64,000 nucleotides of DNA from Candidatus Woesearchaeota archaeon (GTDB lineage Archaea > Nanobdellota > Nanobdellia > Woesearchaeales > JACPBO01). Of the stretch, positions 8,110 through 17,223 are shown piece after piece. Every line of letters begins with the position of its first letter. Position 1 is the first letter of the stretch. The DNA lies in assembly GCA_030651135.1 (NCBI GenBank), contig JAUSCS010000010.1, forward strand, positions 62,001 to 126,000. Direction: 5' to 3'. The notes under the pieces were generated by a model. It had not been told where the DNA came from, did not search any database, and was given only the letters and a program-made list of their open reading frames with translations. Position numbers and translations under genes: made by a program.

Positions 8110-8772
8110 ATGAAAAAAGACTCTACTACTTTACGTAACTGGATTCTATTCTTTGCTCTCATAACATTTATTCTTTCATTTTCTATCGGCTTTAGAGGGT
8201 TATTCTTTTTAAGTCTAACAATAGGCTTATTTTTTCTAGCAATATTCATGAAGAAAAGAGAAACTGATAATTGGAGTGATGGTTTTAACTGGTTCATTAA
8301 TTTTTTTAAAGAAATTTCTGTTTATTTCTTTGGTACTTTTATAATTGCCATAGTAGTTGGATTATTTTTTGAAATGTTGGGTTTAAAATTGTCTGACCTT
8401 GAAACAGTTTTCAAATTTTTTCCTCCTACCTACTTGCTGTTTTTTGGACTTCTAGCAGGTCCACTCGAAGAATTAGTTTTTAGATGGGGAATTTTAAATT
8501 GGACTAAAAAGATTATCTCTAAGTGGACAGAACACGCTGAAGTAATCTCTTTGGTTTTTTCTTCTCTATTGTTTGGCTTATCCCATCTATATTTTGGAAG
8601 CGGACCAGCAATTTATACAATTTTATACCTTATTCCTACATTTATTATTGGCTTAATTTTTGGTAAAATATATTTAAGAAAAGGGTTAATCACGGTAATG
8701 TGGCTGCATTCGCTATACAATATGTTCGTTATTTTTTTAAATTATGCTTTGATTCATGGCTGGTGGTTTTGA
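8110..8772 (+). CDS. CPBP-family intramembrane metalloprotease (CAAX/Abi type)
   Basis: 220 residues from ATG 8110; a TATA-like TTTATATAC lies 25-30 bases upstream, suggesting a nearly leaderless mRNA. About six to seven hydrophobic helices. The three family motifs are present: EELVFR (EExxxR) near residue 120, FGLSH (FxxxH) near 157, and HSLYN (HxxxN) near 201, so the catalytic site looks intact. Substrates in archaea are mostly unknown. Two bases separate its stop from the next gene, so they form an operon. Low-GC codon use and flanking imperfect inverted repeats suggest an acquired unit. Confidence 0.88.
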   Translation: MKKDSTTLRNWILFFALITFILSFSIGFRGLFFLSLTIGLFFLAIFMKKRETDNWSDGFNWFINFFKEISVYFFGTFIIAIVVGLFFEMLGLKLSDLETVFKFFPPTYLLFFGLLAGPLEELVFRWGILNWTKKIISKWTEHAEVISLVFSSLLFGLSHLYFGSGPAIYTILYLIPTFIIGLIFGKIYLRKGLITVMWLHSLYNMFVIFLNYALIHGWWF

Positions 8773-8774
8773 CA

Positions 8775-9932
8775 ATGTTTAATAAATTCAATATTCGAAG
8801 ATTTGGAACATTCTTCCTAGTGCTTCTTTTAGTCGTGTTCTTATATTGCTATATTTATCTTCAAATAGGATATCCTAAAGCTGTGGCTATTGAAGAATAT
8901 GACAAGACAAACCCCATAATTAATGAAAAAACCGAAATTTTAGATTATAGAATTTTTAACTATCCCATTCAATATATTCATATCTATTTTACTCACGCCA
9001 CAAAAGAAGGCTTACCACCAAAAGTTAAGTCTGTATATATTGAAACAAGTCAAGAAAAGTCCGAAATATTTTTCCTCAACAGTATTCGTTTGATACAAAA
9101 GGGATGGGATGACGAATTTCTTAAAGTGATGTACCCTTCAGATTATGAGGTTAAGAGTCGTGAAAGATATGAGAGATCTAATAGATTTATTCAACAATTT
9201 ATGAATAAAAGAGACAAGATATGCTTATACGAGTTTGATAATTATTTAGTTTTTAATAAGACCATTAATTCAAGGTGTTATAGTCTCCAAGATAAAAATA
9301 TACTGAATTCAATAACAAAAGAACAAAAGAATTTCTTGTATAGTTCATTTCCAACAGACAATTTAACAGAAATTTATAATTATATTACTCCTGAATTTAG
9401 GGATAATCTTCTTTCAGATATTGGTGATTTGACACCCATCGCCACTACTTTTTATATGTACTATTCAATCACAGACTATGCCAATCTCAAATTAAAACCA
9501 GAGGATAGAATAACTTATACAGTTTACAAAATGCCTTTACAAAAAAACTGGACAGTCTATACTTTGTTTAGCGATAGTAAAATCCCCGTACAAGGAAAAA
9601 ATTTTTACTATTTTAATCTTAGTACGCATTTAGATGAATCAAAAATTAATGCTGATTTAAGACCCGAAATTAACAATTGGTTCGTTGAAAACAAATATAC
9701 GCTAGTCATGGATAAAAGAAGATATGATTTTGTTAAAATCAAGGATAAAAATTGCTATCCTTTGATAGATGCAGAAAATGAAAGAATTGAGAGTATATAT
9801 TGCATCACTGATAAAAATAATACTGTCGAAACAACACTGTTTATTGTGAGTTGTAAAAAGTTTATGTTCTGCGATAGATTAAATAATGACGAGTTAAAAC
9901 AATCATACTACTCATTTATCGAACAATATTAA
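8775..9932 (+). CDS. Membrane-anchored hypothetical protein
   Basis: About 385 residues from ATG 8775. A single hydrophobic helix (about residues 12-30) follows a basic stretch, making this a type II membrane protein with a large extracytoplasmic domain. That domain is rich in Tyr, Asn and Lys with paired Cys residues (CLYEFDN, SRCYSL, KNCYPLID, YCITD, SCKKFMFCD) that could form disulfides. No family recognised. Cotranscribed with the CPBP protease two bases upstream, which may act on it or on the same envelope target (inference). Confidence 0.7.
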   Translation: MFNKFNIRRFGTFFLVLLLVVFLYCYIYLQIGYPKAVAIEEYDKTNPIINEKTEILDYRIFNYPIQYIHIYFTHATKEGLPPKVKSVYIETSQEKSEIFFLNSIRLIQKGWDDEFLKVMYPSDYEVKSRERYERSNRFIQQFMNKRDKICLYEFDNYLVFNKTINSRCYSLQDKNILNSITKEQKNFLYSSFPTDNLTEIYNYITPEFRDNLLSDIGDLTPIATTFYMYYSITDYANLKLKPEDRITYTVYKMPLQKNWTVYTLFSDSKIPVQGKNFYYFNLSTHLDESKINADLRPEINNWFVENKYTLVMDKRRYDFVKIKDKNCYPLIDAENERIESIYCITDKNNTVETTLFIVSCKKFMFCDRLNNDELKQSYYSFIEQY

Positions 9933-9998
9933 ATTTTCTGGGGCTCTAACTAAATTTACTAATTCTAACTCGGTGACTTGAACTTTTCGGACGAAATT

Positions 9999-10242
9999 GC
10001 TAATTCCAAATAAAACGAAATCTTTTTATAATCCCCACTTTATTTATTAACATATGGCAAAACAAGTATGTCCGAGATGCGGTAGTAAAAAGATTGTAAT
10101 TGCAGAAGGTTTCTCAAAACTAGGAAACCCTATATTAACTCAAGGTTTGGTTGGGTGGAAATGTCTTGATTGTGGATATGTTGGAAAAGATTTCTTTATA
10201 ATTTCAAAAACAAAACCAAAAAAATAATATTTTGGAATTAGC
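9999..10242. repeat. 12-bp inverted repeats flanking the small zinc-ribbon gene
   Basis: GCTAATTCCAAA at 9999-10010 and its exact reverse complement at 10231-10242 bracket the 57-residue gene. They may be ends of a small mobile unit or a chance pairing; no target duplication could be established. Confidence 0.4.
10054..10227 (+). CDS. Small zinc-ribbon protein
   Basis: 57 residues, MAKQVCPRCGS to TKPKK. Two CxxC knuckles, CPRC at 6-9 and CLDC at 37-40, spaced as in a rubredoxin-like zinc ribbon. A TATA-like TTTTTATAATC lies about 30 bases upstream of the ATG. Perfect 12-bp inverted repeats GCTAATTCCAAA (9999-10010) and TTTGGAATTAGC (10231-10242) flank the gene. Function unknown; nucleic-acid or protein binding is typical for such ribbons. 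Confidence 0.7.
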   Translation: MAKQVCPRCGSKKIVIAEGFSKLGNPILTQGLVGWKCLDCGYVGKDFFIISKTKPKK

Positions 10243-10254
10243 TATTGACCTTTA

Positions 10255-11256
10255 TTATATTGTAAATCTAATCGATTCTACTATTTTATCAAATAGTAAT
10301 TTATATTCTTCAAAATGCTCTTCGTCTGTCTCCATAACAATTTGTATGGTCTGCTGGTTGTCATAGTATCCTGTTAATATCAAACCAAATCTCTGATATA
10401 TAGACACATCATTAATTTTTACGATACGATTAGAAATCAACCATTTATGAGTATTTATTACTTTTATTTCCTCATCTAAGATTGTGAATTCTACATCGGG
10501 GTCTTCAGGAAACATCTGTAAAAGTTGGGAGTGGAACGTTTCTAAATTTATGATTTTATCATAAATATATACGCCAATATCAAACCCGGCTATTCTGTCT
10601 GGTGATGAAAAACTTGCTACCGCTCTATCTTCGCTAACTTCAAAACTCCAATCTTCCGGATAAATAATAGACTTTATGGCTATGTCGGTATTTTTATATT
10701 CCTTAAAACCACTTTCAGACTTTTCAATAGACGTATTATAGTTTGATAACTTAAAAGATTCTAGTACTTTAGATATTGTTTTAATAAACATTTTATCTGA
10801 TGACGTAGCAATAGCAATACTATATATGCGATTATTAACGAGGTATCCTCTTTGCCTAATGCCCCCTCCTTTTACAGCAATAGTTATGTACCTTCCAGGG
10901 TTTCCATTGATAGATATTATCTCTTCTTTAACAAGGGTTCCAAAAGAATTTGCAACAGATCCATCACGAGCATTATCTAGTATTTGTTCAGCAGTTAAAT
11001 TCGCAATTGCTTCTTCAGGATAATCCGTATACATTACAGCATACGCTACTCCATTAGCCTCAACAACATAAATATTTGTAGTTAAATAACCCGCTTCTGT
11101 GTTGATGGTTTTAGTTTCAAATTTAGGTTTTCCAGGTAACATAATTGAGAAACCGCCTTCTTCCGATACAAGTTCTTCAAGTTGAGGTGGTTCTTGTGTG
11201 GTACACCCGCTAATTAACAACATTACGAATACAAATAAAATTATATGTCTTTTCAT
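10255..11256 (-). CDS. Lipoprotein with PsbP/MOG1-like domains
   Basis: About 333 residues from ATG 11256, supported by AAAGGAG just upstream. Signal sequence MKRHIILFVFVMLLISGC ends in an LISGC lipobox, so Cys18 would be lipidated and the protein anchored outside the membrane. Two similar halves follow: the first (about 35-150) starts GGFSIMLPGKP, the second (about 170-330) contains YPEDWSFEVSED. Both resemble PsbP/MOG1-type folds seen in secreted proteins of unknown role. An LspA homologue that could process it is encoded at 53648. Neighbours are surface proteins. Confidence 0.75.
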   Translation of the reverse strand: MKRHIILFVFVMLLISGCTTQEPPQLEELVSEEGGFSIMLPGKPKFETKTINTEAGYLTTNIYVVEANGVAYAVMYTDYPEEAIANLTAEQILDNARDGSVANSFGTLVKEEIISINGNPGRYITIAVKGGGIRQRGYLVNNRIYSIAIATSSDKMFIKTISKVLESFKLSNYNTSIEKSESGFKEYKNTDIAIKSIIYPEDWSFEVSEDRAVASFSSPDRIAGFDIGVYIYDKIINLETFHSQLLQMFPEDPDVEFTILDEEIKVINTHKWLISNRIVKINDVSIYQRFGLILTGYYDNQQTIQIVMETDEEHFEEYKLLFDKIVESIRFTI

Positions 11257-11334
11257 AATCTCCTTTCTCGTTATTGAATTTATAATCCTACTATATAAAT
11301 TTTTGTTCATTTTCATTTAATTCCCTTTAAAGAG

Positions 11335-14300
11335 TCATAAATTGATGAAAACTAAGCTTTTTAGCTGGTAAAACATGTAAACTCCCAGGCCAGCAACTAT
11401 TGTGCTTAAGGTAGCTATTAGATTGGTTGTGTTTATTATTTGGTCTATGGGCGCATTGGCTTCTGCAATTGACCCGCTGACAGCTGCCGCAGTTATTCTG
11501 TTTACTTCATTATTTAAGTTATCAGGCATTTTAGCCTTTTCAAAGAGATTTACAACTTCTTCTTTTGTTTCTTCTTTTTTCGTTTCCTCTTTAGCTGGAG
11601 CAAGTTCTGCATAAGTGCATGATTCTGTTGTTGCGGGTTTAGTTCCAGTGCAGCTGTTTAAGTTCATGCAGCTTCTGCTTCTGGTGCCTTCTTTAGAGCA
11701 AGGCACCCAATCAGTACATTGCCAGTTCGGTTTGCATGGTATGACTATAGGAGGAGAGCCTCCGCTATTATCATCTGTGTTGGAGGTCGTTGGCTGCGCA
11801 GGCAATGCAATCTGGACTTCTATTGGCGTGCTGTTTAATAATCCAAATTCGCCTATTTTCTGAGTAGGAGGCGCCTCAACATAAATGCTGTAGTTTTTGT
11901 AATAGTTTGAATAATTGAACACTAATGTAATATTTATGTATCCTTCGTTTGTGTTTCCTTCATAGATCACGCTGTCGTTTTCATCTCTTATTTCTATTTT
12001 TTTGTTATTGACCGGGCTGCCATGTTGATCATATACATAGATTGGGAATACTCTGGTGATATTTGTACGGTCATGGAAATCCGTTATGTCTTTTGCGGTT
12101 ATATTGATATGCCCCCTTATCGTTACAGTCGAATCTTTTGTATAAACATCAAACTCATTAGTTGTGCTTAGAGGCGCATCAAAATTAATGGTTGAATTCC
12201 CTCTTAAAATGATATAGCTGAACGTGGAGTTTTGGATGTAATTTACCGAATTAAGATGTGAGCTGAATTTTATCTCGCTTACATTTGTATTGCTGAAATT
12301 TATCTTGAATCGTTCTGTTGAGTTTATGTAATTATTGATCAGGCCGGGTTGCAAGCCATTTATAGTTAAAATTCCATAATATGGCTGGATAAATACAGAA
12401 CTGATGTTCGAGTCTTCAATTGTGTTGTCTGAGCTGTCAGCCAGATATAGGGAAGAGTCGCCAAGATGGTGCGCTTCAAAATTTCTCAGCCTGTTTGTGC
12501 TGTTGCCTTCAAGCAGGGTTACATTTATTCTTGAATTTGTCAAATAATTTGTTGAATTGCCCCTTGCACCAAATCCCAGATAAGCTATATCAACATTGCT
12601 GAGATTTATGGCAAAGTTTGTTGTGGTTGATCTTATATCATTCGTTGCAATTCCTGTTTTCAAGCCATCTATTGTCAGGTTGTTTGTCGAGTCGGAATAA
12701 ATTACTAAATAATCAATATGGCCGCCGTTGATTTTGTTATTTGATTTTTCGCTTATAGACGCTGTAGCATTTATTGTTGTATTCATAAATGTATTATTTG
12801 ATTCGCCATTGATAATCACATTCCCGCCCATAATTGAATCATCAATGGAGTTTATTGAAGAGCCGTTAAAGCTGGTTTCACTATAGAATATAGTTGATTC
12901 GTTTATTCTGTTGTTGCTGTTTCCATCAAAGCTGGTTGTTGAGTAGAATGTTGTTCTGTTTATCTTGTTGGTTGTATTTCCCAAGAATCTGGCATAATCC
13001 TTGAATGTTGCATTCTTGATTGTGTTATTCGAGTAATTGTAAAATCTGGCTTCTAAATTAAATGTCGAATTTATTATCGTGTTATTCGAATAATCAAAGA
13101 ACTCTGCCGTATCGTTAAAAATAGAATCGATTATCTCATTTGCTGAATTTCCAAAGAACTCAGTCTTTCCAAAGAAAGAATTTTCAATTCTGCCTCTTGC
13201 ATTGAAATAAAATCTTACCGGTTGAGCACCTAATCTTATGAACGTTGCATTCTTTAATGTGGCATTCGCGTTATCCAATACATCAAGGCCTGTTTTATTT
13301 ATTATAGAATTTTCAATATATATTGAAGAACTGCTAAATAGGTCAATAATCGATAACTCGGTAGCATGAATCTTTGAGCCTATAATTGTGAAATTAGCGC
13401 CATTGTAGAGATCTATGTTATTTAGCGTGAAACTTCCATTTAATGTAAGCTCGCTTTTATTCAAGAACAGGGTTGCTTTGTCTCTTATAATTATTTCTCC
13501 GCCAAATGTTATATTCTCATTTTCACATTTGACATACATTGTTCCGTTTATTGTCCAGTTTCCAGTAGCAGGCCATGTGCAGTTTATAGAGCCGCCTACA
13601 CTTCCAGCGGCAACTCCGACAGTTGTAAAATTATAATCCGAGCTGTTTGCGCAATTGCCTGCAGTATCGCAGCTTTCAACCGCATAATGGTATAAAACGT
13701 TGCCAGTTGCCAAGCCCGTTAATAAAACAGAGTGGTTTACTGTAAGATTTGTATCATTTTTTGCTTTTGAGCCATATGCTGTTGTAAGACCGTAATAAAC
13801 AGTGCTGTTTGAATTTTCATTTGTGTTCCAGATGATTGTTACGTTATTAGTTGGCGGTGTTGAATTTCCAACATTTGAGATTGCTGGCGGGGTTGTGTCT
13901 ATGTATGTATATAGCTTTGCGTAATGAAACCCATCCCTTGTCTTGACAACATATGTGTGTCCAATTACAACAGATGTATTTTGAGAGTTATAACCTGCAT
14001 CGGGAGCTGTAGTAACGCTATTCAGCAAGACAGCGCCCATATCTATTACGCCCCCATTTCCGTTGTTTGCCCAAAAAGACATTGGATTATCGTTACTATC
14101 GCTGAAGTATATATCGGCAACAGGATTTGTTATTGTGCTTGTGTTGAAGATAAAACCCTTTTTGTCATCTATTGCAGAAAATAAGGTCACACTGCCTGTT
14201 TGCAAACCACTAGTCAAATTTTTTGAAGCATTTACAGGCTGGTAAGCCCATTCAAAACTTATATTTTTATTCGAATTTAACCATAAATCCCCAAGGGTAT

Positions 14301-14931
14301 ATGTCTGTCCAGCTACTATCTCTGGAAGGTTTACCCCGCCATCTGAATATGTTGTTTTATGCGCCCAAGTAAAATAATAATTAGCTGCTGCAGGAGTAAC
14401 ATTATACAATGTGTAAGAGCCGTTAGTTGCTGTTGTTCCATAGTTGCCTGTTGGACCCGCCCCATTTATGCCAAGATCTACAGTTATCCCGCTATGGTCT
14501 GTTTGGCCCTCTAAAAATGCATATCCTCTTATTGTTGCTGTTGCATCTGTTATGTTAGCTGTAGCATTGACACTAAATGTATGGTGCACGCCAACATCAT
14601 TTATGCCGCTGGATGAATTGCATTTATAATAGAAGTTATAAGTATTGCCGCTGGCTACATTCCATGTCAAATTATGCACACTTAAGTTTAGAAGGGTTTC
14701 CAATATCCGAGTAGAACTATTTTCGTAACTGAAATTTGCAGTTGTGGTGTTATATCTGCATTCCAATGCTGACTCATTTGTGTAAATCCTTAAATCAACA
14801 GATGTTGTTGAATTAGGGAGTATTGTGTTGTTCACCGGGCTAACTATTGTTATAGAGGGGCCTAATGCAAAAGCCAAGCTGATCAAAGCTAAAAGCAGCA
14901 AAGGCATTATCAACAGCATTTTTTTATTCAT
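11335..14931 (-). CDS. Giant secreted beta-helix surface protein with TSP1-like module
   Basis: 1198 residues. A signal peptide (about 1-22) is followed by an Asn/Thr-rich Ig-like region, a carboxypeptidase-regulatory-like part, and a fibronectin-III-like domain near 345-435 (TPPTNNVTIIWNTNENS). A long right-handed beta-helix from about 455 to 985 has short repeats of the NNTIKNATF / NNRINESTI kind. Near 1075-1120 a thrombospondin-1-like module reads WQCTDWVPCSKEGTRSRSC. A C-terminal hydrophobic helix anchors it. Dense N-x-S/T sequons suggest N-glycosylation. Likely an adhesin or cell-surface layer component. The membrane-tethered regulator at 15014 is next door and both share a TCAGTATT box. 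Confidence 0.85.
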   Translation of the reverse strand: MNKKMLLIMPLLLLALISLAFALGPSITIVSPVNNTILPNSTTSVDLRIYTNESALECRYNTTTANFSYENSSTRILETLLNLSVHNLTWNVASGNTYNFYYKCNSSSGINDVGVHHTFSVNATANITDATATIRGYAFLEGQTDHSGITVDLGINGAGPTGNYGTTATNGSYTLYNVTPAAANYYFTWAHKTTYSDGGVNLPEIVAGQTYTLGDLWLNSNKNISFEWAYQPVNASKNLTSGLQTGSVTLFSAIDDKKGFIFNTSTITNPVADIYFSDSNDNPMSFWANNGNGGVIDMGAVLLNSVTTAPDAGYNSQNTSVVIGHTYVVKTRDGFHYAKLYTYIDTTPPAISNVGNSTPPTNNVTIIWNTNENSNSTVYYGLTTAYGSKAKNDTNLTVNHSVLLTGLATGNVLYHYAVESCDTAGNCANSSDYNFTTVGVAAGSVGGSINCTWPATGNWTINGTMYVKCENENITFGGEIIIRDKATLFLNKSELTLNGSFTLNNIDLYNGANFTIIGSKIHATELSIIDLFSSSSIYIENSIINKTGLDVLDNANATLKNATFIRLGAQPVRFYFNARGRIENSFFGKTEFFGNSANEIIDSIFNDTAEFFDYSNNTIINSTFNLEARFYNYSNNTIKNATFKDYARFLGNTTNKINRTTFYSTTSFDGNSNNRINESTIFYSETSFNGSSINSIDDSIMGGNVIINGESNNTFMNTTINATASISEKSNNKINGGHIDYLVIYSDSTNNLTIDGLKTGIATNDIRSTTTNFAINLSNVDIAYLGFGARGNSTNYLTNSRINVTLLEGNSTNRLRNFEAHHLGDSSLYLADSSDNTIEDSNISSVFIQPYYGILTINGLQPGLINNYINSTERFKINFSNTNVSEIKFSSHLNSVNYIQNSTFSYIILRGNSTINFDAPLSTTNEFDVYTKDSTVTIRGHINITAKDITDFHDRTNITRVFPIYVYDQHGSPVNNKKIEIRDENDSVIYEGNTNEGYINITLVFNYSNYYKNYSIYVEAPPTQKIGEFGLLNSTPIEVQIALPAQPTTSNTDDNSGGSPPIVIPCKPNWQCTDWVPCSKEGTRSRSCMNLNSCTGTKPATTESCTYAELAPAKEETKKEETKEEVVNLFEKAKMPDNLNNEVNRITAAAVSGSIAEANAPIDQIINTTNLIATLSTIVAGLGVYMFYQLKSLVFINL

Positions 14932-14946
14932 ATTTTATCACCTTTG

Positions 14947-14954
14947 TCAGTATT
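14947..14954. promoter_or_regulatory. TCAGTATT box in the leader of the beta-helix gene
   Basis: TCAGTATT lies 16 bases upstream of the ATG at 14931, just before AAGGTGAT. The same octamer occurs twice in the leader of the neighbouring regulator gene. Could be an operator or part of a conserved 5' leader. Confidence 0.35.
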
Positions 14955-15013
14955 CAAAGTTAGTGTAAATATCTTACTGCGGGAACAATCGCTTGTTTTT
15001 GTCAAAATAGGCA

Positions 15014-15958
15014 TCATATTTCTGCACCTTTCTCATTATTGTTCATAAAATGCTCTCTTAGGCTAACGATGTTTTTTTTGCCGCTTTTTTCTTTATGCAC
15101 CACTTTTCTGGCTTCTAATTCCGAAAGAAGCTTGCTTAGGCTCGCTTTTGGCATCCCGGTAATAACCCTCAATGTGCCCTGTGTTGTTCTGCCTTCTTTC
15201 ATTCTTAATATATTGATGATCTGGCTTTCATCCTCCTTGAGATGCTCATCAATGCTGAATTTTTTGCTGAGTTTCCTTTCAAGCTTTTTCATCCTTGTTT
15301 TCTTGTAAACTATTAAAAATGTGATTTGGGCCATTATGATTGCAACCAATACAGAAAGCACTATGTTCATTTTTTTGTCAGAAAAGATGCCTGATCTTTC
15401 TCCAATATTAAATACGGCCAGGCCAGTCATTTTAGAATTTTTTGAAACATTGAAATTTTCCCAGACAAGCATTGAGCTTTGACCATTGCTTTCAATCCGT
15501 GTTGGCTTTGCATTTGCTTCTTCTACTGGATCCATCAAGATAGAGTGCTGCGGCAGCGTTAAAGTGGCCTTGAATAACTTAGAATCAAAAGGAGCGATGA
15601 ATTCTGTGAAAAAAACAGCCATTGGCGAATTATAGTTCAGCATTTCCCTTGTGTAAAAGCTCAATCTTACTTTTTTTGTAGAAGTTTGCAGGGGTATTGT
15701 TGTTTTGTTGTTTGAAGCATTAAGAATTAAATTCACACCATCAATGGTGAGCGAAACGTTCCACGCATCAGGTGGCAAAACAACTGCGAGGTTCTTATTG
15801 GAAGAATAATTAAAATTATATTCGATCGCTGATAAAATATAGTATCTGCTATTGATGTCTTTGACTTGCAGGTCTATATTGTAGGCTTCGAGTGTTTCTG
15901 CCATTACAATCGAGGGCAGTAAAAACAACAGCAATAACAAGGCTGTTTTATTGTGCAT
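15014..15958 (-). CDS. Membrane-tethered winged-helix transcriptional regulator
   Basis: 314 residues. Signal peptide (1-20), an extracytoplasmic domain of about 170 residues with N-glycosylation sequons, one transmembrane helix near 197-218 (IVLSVLVAIIMAQITFLIVY), a basic juxtamembrane stretch, and a cytoplasmic winged helix near 240-300 (SQIINILRMKEGRTTQGTL, TGMPKASLSKLLSELEARKVV). This architecture links an outside signal directly to DNA binding. The adjacent beta-helix surface gene is the obvious target, and both leaders carry TCAGTATT. AGGTGAAAC precedes the ATG. Confidence 0.85.
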   Translation of the reverse strand: MHNKTALLLLLFLLPSIVMAETLEAYNIDLQVKDINSRYYILSAIEYNFNYSSNKNLAVVLPPDAWNVSLTIDGVNLILNASNNKTTIPLQTSTKKVRLSFYTREMLNYNSPMAVFFTEFIAPFDSKLFKATLTLPQHSILMDPVEEANAKPTRIESNGQSSMLVWENFNVSKNSKMTGLAVFNIGERSGIFSDKKMNIVLSVLVAIIMAQITFLIVYKKTRMKKLERKLSKKFSIDEHLKEDESQIINILRMKEGRTTQGTLRVITGMPKASLSKLLSELEARKVVHKEKSGKKNIVSLREHFMNNNEKGAEI

Positions 15959-16285
15959 GTTTCACCTGGTTCAGTATTGGATTCAGTATTGTATGGTTCA
16001 ATTTGCCAGCTAACATATATTTTTTACTGATGGCCGATCTGCTCTTTTTTATCTTTAAAGCTTTATGCTACCTACCTCTTATCTGTAATTGTTCCTAAAG
16101 CCCCCTCTTTTTTTAAATGAACTTTTTTATGCTTATTCTGACATTATTGGGTTAATTTAACCTTATTTTAACCAAAACACGATTTTTCAATCTTTTGATT
16201 AAAACTACCTTGGTTCTATTTTTATGAAGAAAATGCTTCTCACTATTTAAATATTTCCATTAATTAACCATTTATTAGTAATAAC
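15959..16285. other. AT-rich intergenic region with promoter of the membrane-tethered regulator
   Basis: 327 bases without a gene. 15970-15991 holds two tandem TTCAGTATTG copies 12 bases apart. A TATA-like AAAAATATATG on the minus strand lies near 16011-16022. The rest is T/A-rich and I see no reading frame or RNA structure in it. Confidence 0.5.
15970..15991. promoter_or_regulatory. Two tandem TTCAGTATTG boxes upstream of the regulator gene
   Basis: TTCAGTATTG at 15970-15979 and 15982-15991, about 12-33 bases upstream of the ATG at 15958. One helical-turn spacing suggests cooperative binding, possibly autoregulation by the encoded winged-helix protein. A single copy of the octamer lies before the beta-helix gene. 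Confidence 0.4.
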
Positions 16286-17218
16286 TTATAATTTAGAAAT
16301 CTTAGCAACAAAGAACCCCTCTGTATCATTATCCTGCGGCCAGATCCTCAGGCATTTTTTGATTTCTTCATTGTATTTTTTATTTTCAAATTTTAAAATC
16401 GGCTCGCTTCTTTTGATGTTTAATTCTATTTCTTCCAAATTGGCATTATCGTATTTATTTAATAAGAAATCAACAACCTCTTCATTTTCCTCAGGCTCCA
16501 GCGAACAAGTTGAATAAACTAAAGTTCCGCCATCTTTTAAATTATTGAATGCAGTCTCGATCAGGTTCTTCTGCGTTGTTGACAGCCTTTTCACCATGTT
16601 CGGATTCCACATCAACAGTGTTTTGAAACTCTTCCGTATTGTTCCTGTTCCTGAGCAGGGGGCATCAACAAGGATCCTGTCAAATTTCATTTCCTTGAGC
16701 CACTCTCCGTGCATCCTTGTTATGATGCAGTTTGCTGCCCCGCATCTCTGCATATTTATCTCAAGCGGCACAATCCTCTCTCCCTTGTAATCATTCGCAA
16801 CCAATATTCCTTTGTTATCCATATACTGCGCTATCTGCGTTGTCTTTGATCCGGGAGAAGCGCACATGTCCAATACAATTTCGCCGGGCTTAGGATCCAA
16901 AACTATGGGCGGGATCATTGAAGCAGCTTCCTGAACATAAATATAGCCGAGAAAATGCTCAATCGCATTTCCAATATCCCTTCTTCCCTGCTTATGCTCA
17001 ACCCAGAATCCTTCCTTGCACCAGGGAACAGAAGTCAATATCCAGTCTTTCTCCATTCTTTTTTTTATTTCTTCAATTGCAGCCTTCAAGGTGTTTATTC
17101 TGATTGATCGTCTTAAAAATTTCAGGGAATATTCTTTGAATTCACTGAAATCTGTTAATCCAGAATATCTTTTTATGAATTCAGGCTTGAATTTGATGCT
17201 TTCAATGTTTTTTACCAT
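16286..17218 (-). CDS. RNA cytosine-C5 methyltransferase, NOP2/Sun (RsmB) family
   Basis: SAM-dependent m5C methyltransferase acting on tRNA or rRNA. The start was placed at ATG 17218, preceded by GGCGGT; a TTG at 17227 overlapping the previous gene is possible. About 310 residues. SAM-binding LDMCASPGSKTTQ is near 115-127; the two catalytic cysteines are in DAPCSGTG near 190 and STCSLEPEEN near 240; the tail ends in WPQDNDTEGFF, typical of the family. It immediately follows the RHH gene of the Fic pair, and the three form a tight minus-strand unit. tRNA is the commoner target of the short archaeal members. Confidence 0.93.
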   Translation of the reverse strand: MVKNIESIKFKPEFIKRYSGLTDFSEFKEYSLKFLRRSIRINTLKAAIEEIKKRMEKDWILTSVPWCKEGFWVEHKQGRRDIGNAIEHFLGYIYVQEAASMIPPIVLDPKPGEIVLDMCASPGSKTTQIAQYMDNKGILVANDYKGERIVPLEINMQRCGAANCIITRMHGEWLKEMKFDRILVDAPCSGTGTIRKSFKTLLMWNPNMVKRLSTTQKNLIETAFNNLKDGGTLVYSTCSLEPEENEEVVDFLLNKYDNANLEEIELNIKRSEPILKFENKKYNEEIKKCLRIWPQDNDTEGFFVAKISKL

Positions 17219-17223
17219 TTTAT

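Noticed and set aside
8016-9982. tRNA genes suggested by TTCAAGTC and GAGCCCC
   Set aside because: The spacing between the T-loop-like and acceptor-like pieces is 28-29 bases instead of about 5, and no D or anticodon arm can be built.
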